DNA of 64,000 nt from Diospyros lotus (lineage: Eukaryota > Streptophyta > Magnoliopsida > Ericales > Ebenaceae). Positions 24,231 to 36,316 of this stretch are shown in pieces (position 1 is the stretch's first letter; each line of letters opens with the position of its first letter). Below the pieces are notes generated by a model, which ran no database searches, had not been told where the DNA came from, and saw only the letters and a program-made list of their open reading frames with translations. Location of the stretch: contig NC_068349.1 of assembly GCF_014633365.1 (NCBI RefSeq), forward strand, positions 11,582,753 to 11,646,752, read 5' to 3'. The position numbers and the translations under genes are program-made.

Positions 24231-24531
24231 AAGATTTCTATCAAACTGTTTGTTATTTTTTTTGAAATCCACTGATAATTTTACCTTTTTCTTTCTGTGT
24301 GTTTGTTAATGCATATGATAAGTACTAAGATAAGAGTTTTTTTTTACCAAAAATATCCCTATTACCAAATGTAATACCCAAAAATTTCTAAAGGGACTCA
24401 AGTGTAATTTATTTTGGATGGTAGGTGGAATTGCCAGAAGATTAGGGGTATAGTGTAAATTCTCACAATTGAAAATGACTGAATTAATTGCAAGGAATGC
24501 CCTGAAGCTTAGATGTCTAAGGAAATAGGTA
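24231..24531 (+). repeat. ~300-bp direct repeat, copy 2
   Basis: Diverged copy of 22573-22871 (see that entry). Unlike copy 1 it runs on without a visible break into the following 1.4 kb. Confidence 0.8.
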
Positions 24532-27350
24532 TGTCTTTAACGATCATTTCGATGCATGATTTTTAGCTTGAAAAGAAATCAAATTAGAGACAATTTTTGG
24601 TACAGCTATGATTCATGCTGAAAAATTGAATTGTCGTAAGGGACCTTCGAAAAGTCAACAGAATCTTATAAGGATTCAAGTTTTACATGAGGAGTAACCC
24701 TGAAGTGGTTTCGGGGTAAAATGAAGGAATTCACGATCAAAACGCGATTCTTGCATAAATTTGGCCCTAAATGTAAATCCTAATTCTAGTTGGGAAGGTG
24801 TCGAAAATGATATTTTTCCATTTTGTTGGCCAAATGAAGTGGATGGAACTTAGGGGGTCTAAGTGATAAGGCATCAAAGCTTAGGGGATTCACCAAGGAC
24901 CAAAGCAAAAATTAGAGAAAAAATGGGGGTCAAAATACAAATTTTGAAAAATAGCCATAGCCACTGCCAACCAAGCCACTTCCGCCGCCGGCTAACCTCC
25001 TATCGGCGTCAAGGGGGTCGTTTCAACTGTCAGAAGTGGGCCCTAGAGCCTGGTGGTTCGATTGGGAACAAACGTGGCCAAGAAATGGCTGGGTATGGCC
25101 GTGATGTGACGTTGGTATGGCTGAAGGTTGTTGAAAAATTGAGCATGCGTGTTCGAGGCTAATTAAGGTGATTTGAAACAAGATAGGGTCGTATCAGGCC
25201 ATTAAAATCTTGGATTTGACTAGACATGGCTCAGGTTGACTAGAAATCGAGTATAATAGAGGTCAAATGGTCGAGGGTTTCTTCACAATTTGAGCTTCAA
25301 ATCGAGGGCTTTAGAGAGAGAATCGAGTGTGGTGGATAAGGGGCTTTTGTTCTTGAGTGAGTAAGGATCATTTTTGGAGAGTTTGGTGGGATTTCTTCAA
25401 GGTTTGAGTGGGTTTTGAGGATTGGCCGGAAGTTGTGATCAGTGCTGAAACCGGACTATTTTTGGCCATTTCGGGGCACCTTCGATGGTGTGTTCAAGCC
25501 AAGAAACATACCAAGGTGATCAACTTGAGGAAGGCTTTGAGGTGGGGCAAAAAATTCTGTGATTAAAGCATCTCTGGTGACTGGAAAAAGAAAGAAGACA
25601 ACCGACACGTTCATCACACGCACAAGCACGTAAGGACGCGTGGGTTGAGGTATTTTCTCAAATATTTTTTAGTATTTTTTAGAAAAATTATTTATGATTT
25701 ATGGTAGAGAAAAATTTGAAAAAATATTTGAAGATGTATTTTTTTTTGGAATATTAGAGAGGAAATGGGAGAAAAATATGAAGAAATTATAAAAAAATAT
25801 GTATCGATATTTATTTTTAATAAATATGATGGATATGGTGCATTGAGGTTCAAGGTTGAGTGATTGTGTAATTTTTGAGGCCAAGCACAAAAATGAAGTC
25901 GGACTCGTATTTCAAGGATAAGTCGAATCATCAGTCAAGGTGAGTGGTTTTATCTTCAAAAGTTTATACGTGATGTGATTGTCTATATTTTGCATGATAT
26001 TAGTTATGTTGTTAAGTCATATGTAATTTATAAGCATTTTATAATAATTGTGCATATATTGTTGTATTGATAGTTGTGATTCTTCACATGACATGATATC
26101 GTTGGCATATTAATACTCGTGCATAGAATGAGATGCCATCCTGACAATGAATAAGTTTTTTTAATAAATTTAAATTTATAAAATATATTAAATGACATTA
26201 ACTATTCTATAAGGGGTATATAGGTAATTAAGACTTATCTACAAAATATTAGATAAATGTTTCTTGAAAATGGGAGATAAGAGGTCACGTGTAAGGGTTT
26301 TTTCGGAAATGATCAAATGAGTTTAACAAATACGTTAGAAATGCCAAATATTCGGAATACTTCTCATATTTGACTTTTTCTCCCTCTTATCTTGTTTAAC
26401 AAACAACCCCTAAGAGAATTTACTATTGTAATTTATTTTTGAGAATATAAAAAATCATTTTATCTTTTATTTAAAGACAAATAATATATATGTGGAATCT
26501 TTGGTCCAATTTATCTCTACTTTAGTCTAAAAAATGTTAGAAAATAATTTTAATTTAATTTAGAACAAATCCGATCTGACCCGATCTAAATCGAATTGGA
26601 TGAAAACCCTACTCAAACCTGACCCAATCAACCCTGGTGGTAGTGGTTGGTAGTTCTCTAGTTGAGCCTCACTGGGCGGTGGTGGAAGTGGGTATTAGGG
26701 TTTTTAGCGGCTTTTGATCTAGAGAAACAAAAAGAACCGTTAAAATAGAGACGTTACTTTTCGCGGTTTCTTCTCATTCAAACATTCGAAATTCGTCTAT
26801 CAATCGACTAAGCTTAGCATTCGATTCCCGAGCGTTGCTTCGAATCTCCTCCGTCCCGCACCTTCCGCTTTCGATTCCCTCCTTCGTTTTCCTGCTGCCT
26901 CATTCACATTTCAAGTTTTGTTTCTTTCCTTAATAGAGCACCAAACACACTCTGATTCCGCTTCGTAATTAATGTATTCTTTGGAATTAAATGAGTTTCT
27001 TGCCTTTCTCGAAATGCGTTGTTCTCGTCTTTGCACTTTCAGTTTTCGTCTATCACTGCTATCACGGGGATCAGTAGCACAGTTTAGCATTTTCTTACTT
27101 GGAAATTCTTTATTTCGTTTGAACTTTTCACTTGCCCTTTCAATTCTGGGGCCGAGTTCTTTATTTATTTTGTCTGTCTTTTGTTGGTTGCTAATTTTTT
27201 CAGGGAATCAGTCGGCACACGACCTCAAGTTCTTGGTCTTTGGTAATTTCTGAACTTGAACTTGATCTGGGAATGACTCGTACGATCGCTAAGTAAACAG
27301 CAAATTTCTTCCTCTTTTTTTTCTTTTTTGGGTTTCTCAATAGATTCAGT
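24532..27350. other. Repeat-like DNA, then promoter and 5' UTR region of the SFH gene
   Basis: From 24532 to about 25960 the sequence continues the ~300-bp repeat and may be LTR-retrotransposon leader; the 99-codon frame at 24863 has no recognisable domain. After about 26700 the sequence becomes CT-rich and gene-like. A strong 3' splice site (tcttttttgggtttctcaatag, AG at 27342-27343) lies eight bases before the SFH start codon, indicating a 5' UTR intron. Its donor was not fixed. Confidence 0.45.
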
Positions 27351-30300
27351 ATGTCTAAATCGACGGAAAAATTAAGGGAAATTGATATTTCAGCCGGTGT
27401 GGGGAGGAGTAAACAGTCATCGAATTATGAGAATACTAGTTCTGCTAAAGGGAAGGCTATATCTATCTATCCTCCTATAGAAGGGCATTTGAGTTCAACT
27501 CCTCAGGAGTACAACAAATTTTCATTCTCAAACATAAGTTATAAGTTACGAAGCAGTTTTCGGGGTTCAATGAAGAGAACTAGAAGCAGTGAAAATTTGG
27601 AAGCAGTTCCTGAAGGAGCTCTTAATCCAAGAGATGATCAAATTGTTCAGTCCTTCCGTGAATTGCTTTTTGTTGAGGGCCATCTTCCAGGGAAACACGG
27701 AGATGATCACACCCTCTTACGGTACGTTTCAGCCTAGCATTATCATGAATTTCCAGAGAAGAAAGAGAATTAAAAGAACACTTCATCTGGGACACAGTAT
27801 ATATGCTAAAGTTCATGATCAAGTGCCAATCTCTTGTTTGGAGTACTTCTTATAACATGCATTTACAATGGTTTCTTCCATGGCTTCAGATTTTTGAAAA
27901 TGAGGGACTATGATCTGGTGAAGGCAAAAGATATGTTTTTAAAGTACCTTAAGTGGCGGGAAGAATTTCAAGTTGACAAGATTGTAAAGGTGAAGTTTAG
28001 ACTATCACCCTAGACATGTTTTCAAGTCTAAATAATATTTCCAGTCCATTGTTCTGGTAATAATATAATTCTTTTCCCTTTCCTGATCAGAAAACATGTT
28101 GCTCATGAAGACATGTTGTCCTGTCATCTAGGAAGCGTGTGAATGTGAAGCATTATGTCAGTCCCATTCTGATCAAAAAATAATAGTAGGCAGAGGCTAC
28201 TGAATATATAGATATTTGTAAAGGGTCAATATACATCCCATCTATACCGATGAAATGCAATGGTATCATGCTGCAATGTACATGTACCGAGGTTTATCAT
28301 ATGGGCGAGGGAAATGGTATGCTGTTGGGTATGGCATTAATAATTATGGTGTAGATTGTGGGTGTTAAAGTATCATCATTGCAAATTCAGACTAGTAACA
28401 CTCCTTTTCTTTTTTGTGCCCTGGTGAATTTGAAACTTCTATATGCTGCTTGGAAGAATCATGACAATAACATAACAACCATTTCTCTATGAATTTGCTT
28501 GATCAGTGAACTTTCACATCAGTAAATTATTTTAATGCACATCCTACGATATGGAGTAGATAATTTACAAGTTGTGGAGTTCCAACAGCCTTTTTCTGAT
28601 TTAGTATTAGCATTGAGGAAACAAAAATTGAGCACGTTACTAAGCCAAAAAAAGAGATATATATATAAGAAAGATATAGTTACATGACAACATTATTAAG
28701 GTGCATATTGAGAATAAAACAAATAATTCAGTTTTTTTTGCCTTTATTAATTCTTATCTTAATACTTCTGATTTCTTGTCTTTTTCTGCTTCTTTGTGGT
28801 TAAATACTTTTGGTTTGTTTCAAGAAATGGACTCCGAACAGGCAAAAAAAAAAAACATATCCTTGCTGTTTGACATGGACTCCACCAGGCAGTGATTTTT
28901 CAAAATACCCTTGCTGTTTGACCTGGAAACTTTAAAACAGGTTAACTGACTTGTTTCGGACTGAATGTCGATCTGTTTGGCATGGTTATGAGATTGTAAC
29001 ATTCCTACAATTAGAAAGTGATCATGTAGGAATATCTGGAAAAGGAGAAGGAAGTGCAATTATATTTCGTGAGAGTGTTGACAAAATAGCTATCATAGAT
29101 ACCTGACAACACTTAACAGCCATCGTCTGACAAATACTAATGATAACCTTTGTATTTTTAACAGTGAAAGGGTCTGGCACTATACCGTTAGATTTGGGAG
29201 TTATTCAAGTTGGACACCAACGCCCAGGGGTCTTAAAAAATATCGTTGTACCGCGGATATTAGGGAAACTGAATCAAATTAAATCGAATTAGTTGTTTTT
29301 TTTTGCAGTCTAAAATGATTTGGAGACTGTATAAACTGTGTGGTTTGTACACCGCCCAAGAAAATATAAAAAAAATTATAAAAATCACCCTAACAACTCC
29401 GCGCAACCCTTATTATTATAAAAACCATCATATATTTTTATAATAATATATAACAGGTTCATAATAATATATAACTATTATAATTGTCAACAAATTATAA
29501 TAATTTATAATAATATATAACTATTCTATCCAATATTTTTATAATAGGTTATAAATTCTAAGAGGTTATAATAATATATTATATGTTGCCAACTGTTATA
29601 ATTGCCAACAAGTTATAATTGCTAAATAGTTGCCAACAGATTATAATTGTTGAATATGTTAAATAGTTGAATAGGTTATAACAATGTTATTGCAAGTTTT
29701 ATTTATTTATAACAGGTTGGATGTTGTATGTTGAAATGTTAAATAAGTTATTTTCAAACTGCGATAAACCGCACCAAACTAGATTGCAAATGTGGTGCGA
29801 GTTGGTCCGGTTTGGCCGCATCCAGTCTGGTTTGATAGGAAAACCGCACTAACGGTTTGGCGTACAGAAAATGGTTCAGACCGGCCAAATCACATTGTAC
29901 ACACCCCTACCAAGGCCGATCTCTCATCTCTGGATCTAGCCCACACAAACACCACCCCCCATGACATGGATATCACCTAAAGGTGGAACATTGATATATC
30001 TTGAAATGTATTTGGTCTTTTTCAATCCCTTAGATGAAAACTAAACACATTTTTGTGTGGTACAAGTTCCAATGGCTGGTGAGGAGTAACACATGATGTG
30101 GTACAAGTTTGACTTTAAGATATTGTTTGTTTATCATGAGTTGTGTTTAGACAGCTTCTTTTCTTTTATTGTCTTTGCAAAACAATGAGTCCATTTGCGG
30201 GTGTGGCGAAATGATATCTACTTCCTGCCTGTTATAATCCTTCTTGATGTCATATTTTCTGTCTTGTTGAAACTATGGTTGCCAACTGTGGAATTCTGTG

Positions 30301-33300
30301 TGTACTCTATACTGCAGGAATTTAAGTTTGAAGAATACAGAGAGGTTAAGAAATGCTATCCACATGGATATCATGGAGTTGATAAGTATGGTAGACCACT
30401 ATACGTAGAAAGGACTGGAATGGTAGACCTTAACACCTTCTTGAGAGTGACCACTATTGACAGGTTTGTGAAGCACCATGTGTCTGAACAAGAGAAAACT
30501 TTGCACTGGAGATGCCCTGCATGTTCAGTTGCAGCAAGAAAGCATATAGCTTCCACCACCAGCATCTTAGACGTGAAGGATGTGGTGAGCAATTGCAGAT
30601 GCTTCTTTCCATCTTCCAATCTTAGATTCACACACTTATTAGCAATCTATACTCATGCCAAATGCCTAAAGTTCTTATATATGTTGATTTTTGAGTATAT
30701 CTTTTTGATTTATTCGCATAAAGTTTTGTACCCTGCCTCTTTAATTCATGATGCTGAATGTATTTTGACCATCTTCATAGTTGGTTTGTCAGATGCTAAT
30801 TTTGTAAACACACATGTTAATTTCTTGGAAAACACCCTCAGATATTGTTTTCTGATTGTAACTGGGGCGTGGAACCCTAATTGTATGATATTAGCATCGG
30901 TTATCAGTTTGGTTGTCATCATCATCATATGCTAGTTATTTTAAATTCATTGGGACAGAAATTCAGGAAGAATGGTTCTTTCAAGTTGGACTCCATGTGA
31001 AGATTTTGTACAGAATATAATGTGTATATATACCTTGTATCTTATATCTCGGTATTCTTGGCTATATGCTTAGCATCAGCTGAAGATGTTGTCATTTGCA
31101 AACAAAATGCAGATTATTTACATATATACTAAAAAGCTTTGGCTTAAAATTAGTGTATCTTCTTGTATAGGGACTTGCTAATTTCTCAAAGCCTGCAAGG
31201 CAGCTCTTCACGGAGATTCAAAAGATTGACAGCAATTATTACCCTGAGGTATGTACAAGGTCATTTGTCCATAATTTGCCCATATTTTTTCAAAAATAAG
31301 TGAAATAAAAAAAAATAGACAGGAATTAGTGCTGTGAATAATGGCATGATAAACTGCTACTCAAAGTAGAGATAGGGCACTATGTAAGGCGGTTTTATCC
31401 TGGTTGGCATTTAATTTTACAAAAGCAATTCATGTTTTGAACTTCCATTAGAATGGTTTTAGTTTATAGATTGTTTCCTCTTTAGATATTTCTCCTATTG
31501 TTGGTCTGTAGAACCCAAGTAATCATAAAGCCGTTAGCTTAGAAACTCTCTGCAAGAAAAATGGATGGAAATTATTCTAGCAATTATATACTTGAAAAGT
31601 AATTCTTGACTACTGGTATAAAATGTGAATTAACGACAGAGAGAAAGGAAAAGGAAGCTATAATAATATGACATTTTATTAAAAGAAAAGAAATTTCTTT
31701 TAGGACCCTTCCATTGAATAGAAAAGGAGGTTTATAATGAAACGCAGCAGGTTTTCTGTTTTGTCCTGTCTCAGCCCTCTTCTTTTCTTGCATTCTACTT
31801 TCAGGTTAACATCGAACCATAATCTTCAGTTTTTGAAAGGTTAAATTCTGGCTCTACTTACACCTAATTAAAAAAACTGTGATGCTTTGGTGATTCTTTT
31901 AAGCTATGCGCACTTGTTCAATTTTCCACATACTCTTGTTTCACCCAACAATTTAGCTTAACAAAAAGGAGAAAACCCTAACACATTACTGAATGTTCTT
32001 GCTGCTCTTCAGGCTTTTTGAGAATACGATTTAAATTAGCACAGTCTAGAAGAAATGAGAATTCTGTGTATCATAGAATAATTGAAGAAATGAGAATTCT
32101 GTGTTCAATATCTAATTAGAGTATAAAGTGTGTCTGAATCACATTTTTTTACTTGGTACATAATCTTTTTGATGGATTTATCTGCAGACACTGCATCGAC
32201 TTTTTATTGTCAATGCCGGATCTGGTTTTAGGGCCCTCTGGAGAGCACTCAAGGCTTTTCTTGATCCACGGACATTAGCAAAGATTCAAGTAAAACAGAT
32301 TTTTTTTTTTTTTTGGTTCTTATCAAAAAAGCAGTGTGAAATTAGATTTGAACTTCAAAATAATGCTGTCAGGTGCTTGGCAGCAACTACCGAAGTATTC
32401 TGGTTGAACATATTGATCCAAGGTAGCATTTATAGTCCCCATTTATGAATCAGAAAGATTTGGTCTTGATGGTAGCATCCTTTTGTTGATTGAATGCCTC
32501 TACAAAATTTTGCACATTTCATGCGTTATTCTTTATTGTTCCTTTCTACAGCAACTTGCCAAGCTTCCTGGGCGGAAACTGCACGTGTTCTGACTATGGT
32601 GGCTGCCTGTTGAGTGATAAAGGACCCTGGAATGATCCTGAAATTACAGAAATACTTAGGGTGAATCCAAGCAACTTTGTGATTGATTAGTAGAAAAACT
32701 TTTACCAGTATATCTTTTAAATAATTTTGGGAACTGTCTGATATTTTTTTCTTCAGGCACAGCTTGACACTACAGAGGATAATGATAATGGTGGAAGGAA
32801 TGGTACGGGTTCCAAAGAAGATTTGGTCTCCAATACAGTAAGCACCTTAGCTCTTTGGAGGAATAATCCTAGGTTACCATATTCTTCACCCCATGCTACC
32901 TTTAATATCGAATATTGGGTAATGTTAATCTTGTAATACCATGTTGGCTCCATGCTTTATTAGTTCCCTGGATTATCACTGTGGAAATCGTTGCAAGCTA
33001 TCTGTTTGTGCGAAATGTTCTGAATTTGTCAAAATAAATGGTGTCTTTTGACATGCCCGTGTAGCTGTCTCCACTTCTACTTCTAATTGAGTTTGTGATA
33101 TGCAGGAAAATGTCCCGATCAAAGATAACTATGATCTATCTCCGGTAAAAGATGAATATCTCAGCTTCAGGGAAATGACAGTTGCTAATAGGTCTATGTC
33201 ACAAAAATTCCAGGATTTTGAAGCGGCAGCAAAAGACGTCGAGACAGTGAGTGAGCTTATACATACATATATATGTGCCAATAACTGCTGGAAGTCTACA

Positions 33301-33523
33301 TTAAATCTATCTTTATACCTTTGTGTTGCAGAAAACCAAGGCATTGGAATATGCTTTTGAGGACACCAAGGCTGTGAGTGAGAAACGGATATGCTTGTAA
33401 AAGTTTCTGGTTGTGGAAAACATGTTTTTGTTTTGTTTTGTTTCTTGATTTTTGTTGACCTCTTCTTTGGTCCCCCAGGCCTTGCAAGGACTGATATTGC
33501 TTGTGGAAGAGCTGAAAAGATGA
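27351..33523 (+). CDS. SFH-type Sec14-like phosphatidylinositol/phosphatidylcholine transfer protein
   Basis: Eleven coding exons join in one open frame of 461 aa: 27351-27721, 27890-27989, 30318-30584, 31171-31248, 32188-32289, 32373-32422, 32552-32660, 32757-32837, 33106-33246, 33332-33373, 33479-33523; all introns GT...AG. Residues 1-90 are a Ser/Lys-rich leader with [11 protein letters not shown] (about 69-79), as in SFH proteins. Residues about 95-157 form the CRAL-TRIO N-terminal region and 165-340 the Sec14 lipid-binding fold: [20 protein letters not shown] (170-189), [31 protein letters not shown] (273-292), [11 protein letters not shown]...GGCL...GPW. The C-terminus is a short coiled coil (about 418-461) without a nodulin-like domain. 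Such proteins exchange PI/PC between membranes and stimulate phosphoinositide synthesis. The usual Gly in LDV(Q/K)GVG is Asp here (LDVKDVG). Intron 2 (27990-30317) carries a repeat. Confidence 0.9.
29240..29905. mobile_element. Possible non-autonomous hAT-like repeat in SFH intron 2
   Basis: Starts near a ctgtgtggtttgtacacc word and ends with cggtttggcgtacag, gaccggccaaatc and ttgtacacacccctac. These words belong to a common plant repeat family with a (C/T)AGGGGTGT...-type end. The interior is AT-rich with repeated gttataat words. No coding capacity. Limits are approximate. Confidence 0.4.
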
Positions 33524-36316
33524 ACTTATATTGCCCATGGAGATCTAAGCTGACTATCCTGTCTTTATCGTTTCTTTTCCCATGATTCTTTCAAACTTCA
33601 TTGTATAGTCTGTTATAAGGTCGATGAACATCTCATTGGAGCTGAGAGCATTCTCAAAATTGTCTTGCCATTCCCCTAAACTTCAGGTGTCGCGTACATT
33701 CATAAGATTCACTCACACTCACTTCTATAAAATGGGTATTCCGGGCCTTTTCAGTTAATAATGCACATAACCGTCAATTATTACCCCTGGAAAATGTTAA
33801 GGAAAACACCATTGTTTCTGAATCTGGCTACCTTTCCGGCTTTTTAGAGCCATAAATTTGGCTAATTAATGAACGCTGGTTGTGAAAAAAAAGGGTGGCT
33901 TAAAACCCCGGTCATGTCATATGTTTGTTTTCTTTTGCTTTGTAGTTAACATATCTATAGAATATCATGTAGCTGCCTTTATATATAATCTAGAAAATGT
34001 CTTACTAGTTACACTGTAATTTCTATTTCAGGTATGCTCGAAGAGAAAGATGACATGGTTATACTGCGAAATGAATTATATTTATGCATGTTTCTGTTGA
34101 ATGATGTATTTTTTATTTTCTATTTCTACACACACACACACACACACATGTTTCTAGATGTCATACTTGTTGCACATGGTATGATGAACCAGTTGACCTT
34201 TTACATCTTATGAAAGCTCTGCTATTTTCTTACTTGAGTGTAGTATTGCACGATTTTGACATTCTTCATAAGTTCATTGAATATTACTAGAAGTTTGCTG
34301 AAATGTTGAAATATGGATAATGAGTAGTGGATGGCATTTGTTTGTTAGGTGCTTGGTTAGATGTTTGTTTGTGATGGGATGGTTGAAATTTGTTGAATAT
34401 ACCCCTCTTTTTTTTGGTACATAGAAAATACGAAAAATGTCCATAATTAAGGGACATGAAAAATTTGAATTTATGGTCTCAAGGTTAAGATGAGCAATAG
34501 GTCACTATCAAGGTCATCTTTAGGGATATTGAATTTATATACTCTAAATGTGGATGGCTGATGCTTGTTTGTGAATGATTTGCAACAAGTTAAAGAAAAT
34601 AGGGAATATCCAAAAGCAGAAAAGGGTAGCATATTTAGACATTTATGAAAAACTTTAAGAAAATAATATCGAGAAATATTCGCAATATTTTTTGATATTT
34701 TAGTTGGTATTTATAAATGTCGAGAATGTTTAATTATTGCTAGCATTTATACTACTATTTATGTTTACTAGTTGTAGGGGATTTAAATACTAAAGTATTT
34801 AATTAGTTGTTAGGATCATGTTGTTGAATGGTAGAAATTGCTTTTGACTCCTTTGTATTCTCAAAATTGGCATTAACCTCTTTGAGGTTAATTACTGTGC
34901 AATGCATACCCCTTGTCATTAATTTGCAGTAGCCAATTTTGTAAAAATCTCTAAAATACCTTCACATTTATTTTTCCTAAAATTATAGAAGAATAAAAAA
35001 AATTAAAAACAATTACACAATAGGATCACTATTGGTGATCACCTATCTCTAACGGTTAACGAAAGTTTTGTCAATATTTAACAAGAGAAAGAAAGAGTTT
35101 AGATTCACATTTGAACATAAATTATTGGGTTCATTTGAACTTAGAGCATATAAAAAGATATTGCTAAAGATAAAGAGATAGACAAAGCAATATAGAGAAA
35201 TAAGAAGATAAATTGATGGGGGGTTTTTAAAAGGGTTTTTCAACCCAGAAATTTGAGTTTTAAGAATTTAGATATAGTATCTATTTTGTTTAAACACCCA
35301 TCAACAATGAATGTTGTAAAGAGAGACAGGAAAAAAATAAAAGGAAAAATTTAATGAGATGATTACAAGAGAATAAAAGCGAAAAACTAGAGTGATCGTC
35401 GATAGTTACTTGGAAGTTTTCATCAAACTATAAAAATGGTCAATGGTAGCGATTTCCTTTCACTAGCCTAATCTATTGACCCTAATGAAAATTAATGTTA
35501 ATTTTACAAATATTGGGATAGTTAGTGTAATTTAGTTGAATCTCAATAGTAGTATGTAAAATTTAATCTTTTTTTGATGGTTGGGAAGTTATCAAAAAAA
35601 AAAAAAAATCTAATAATTCATAAGATTTAAACTAACAAGTGAATTGTCATCTAAATTACTTCTTATTTTAATAATAAATATAAAGTTATATTGGCAATAT
35701 ATGTTTTTAATTATATGAGAATAAAATTAAATAATTATAAAGGTGATTTGATCTATTGTTTGTATCAAGTAACAATTATGTTATTTAATTAGAGCAATAA
35801 ATCAATTTTGATACTTTATATAAAAAATAAATATAACAAAAGATAATTATTATGATAAAATTTATTTTGCAAACTCTACTTAAAACTTGATGTGATATTA
35901 AAAATATACGCCTTTTAATAATTTTTTTTTTTTTATAAAATAATACTATTCAATCTATTTATGGAACCAAAATATGAGGTCAAATTGAGTAAAAGCCCTT
36001 GTTCAGCCCTTTCACAGACAGACAAGAGAGGATCCTTCACAAAAGTAGCATTTTATTACAAAAAGGAGAACCTTTTTACGCCCCCCAGGCCTGACAAGTA
36101 ATGATGTGGCATCATTGTAGTGGGCAACTGACACCACCTTACGTGGCGTTACCGTTACTGAATATTTGATGAGTGTTGTCCTTATTAAACAAACTTTCCT
36201 CGATTTCTCCGTCCAATTTACTTCTGTTTTCATAAAACGTTTCTCAAACACAACGAAAGCCAGAACATACCGTATAGCCTGGAGTCGGAGATCTTCCTCG
36301 AATCGCATTGCAGGAG
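33524..36316. other. SFH 3' flank, intergenic DNA and VAP27 promoter
   Basis: A perfect (CA)n microsatellite lies at 34128-34148. The rest is AT-rich with no coding signal. Near the VAP27 gene an ACGTGGC element (36141-36147, ABRE/G-box core) sits about 170 bases upstream of the start codon. No clear TATA box was seen. Confidence 0.45.
36141..36147 (+). promoter_or_regulatory. ACGTGGC (ABRE/G-box core) upstream of VAP27
   Basis: The sequence matches the ABA-response/G-box core bound by plant bZIP factors. Its position close to the VAP27 5' end makes a role plausible, but the assignment rests on the motif only. Confidence 0.3.

Noticed and set aside
24863..25162. 99-codon plus-strand frame
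   Set aside because: No domain recognised and it lies in sequence continuous with the ~300-bp repeat, probably transposon leader.
26972..27253. 93-codon frame upstream of the SFH start
   Set aside because: Phe/Leu/Ser-rich translation of a T-rich 5' UTR or intron; a strong acceptor follows it before the true start.
29792..29980. 62-codon frame in SFH intron 2
   Set aside because: Lies within the hAT-like repeat and intron; no protein similarity recognised.
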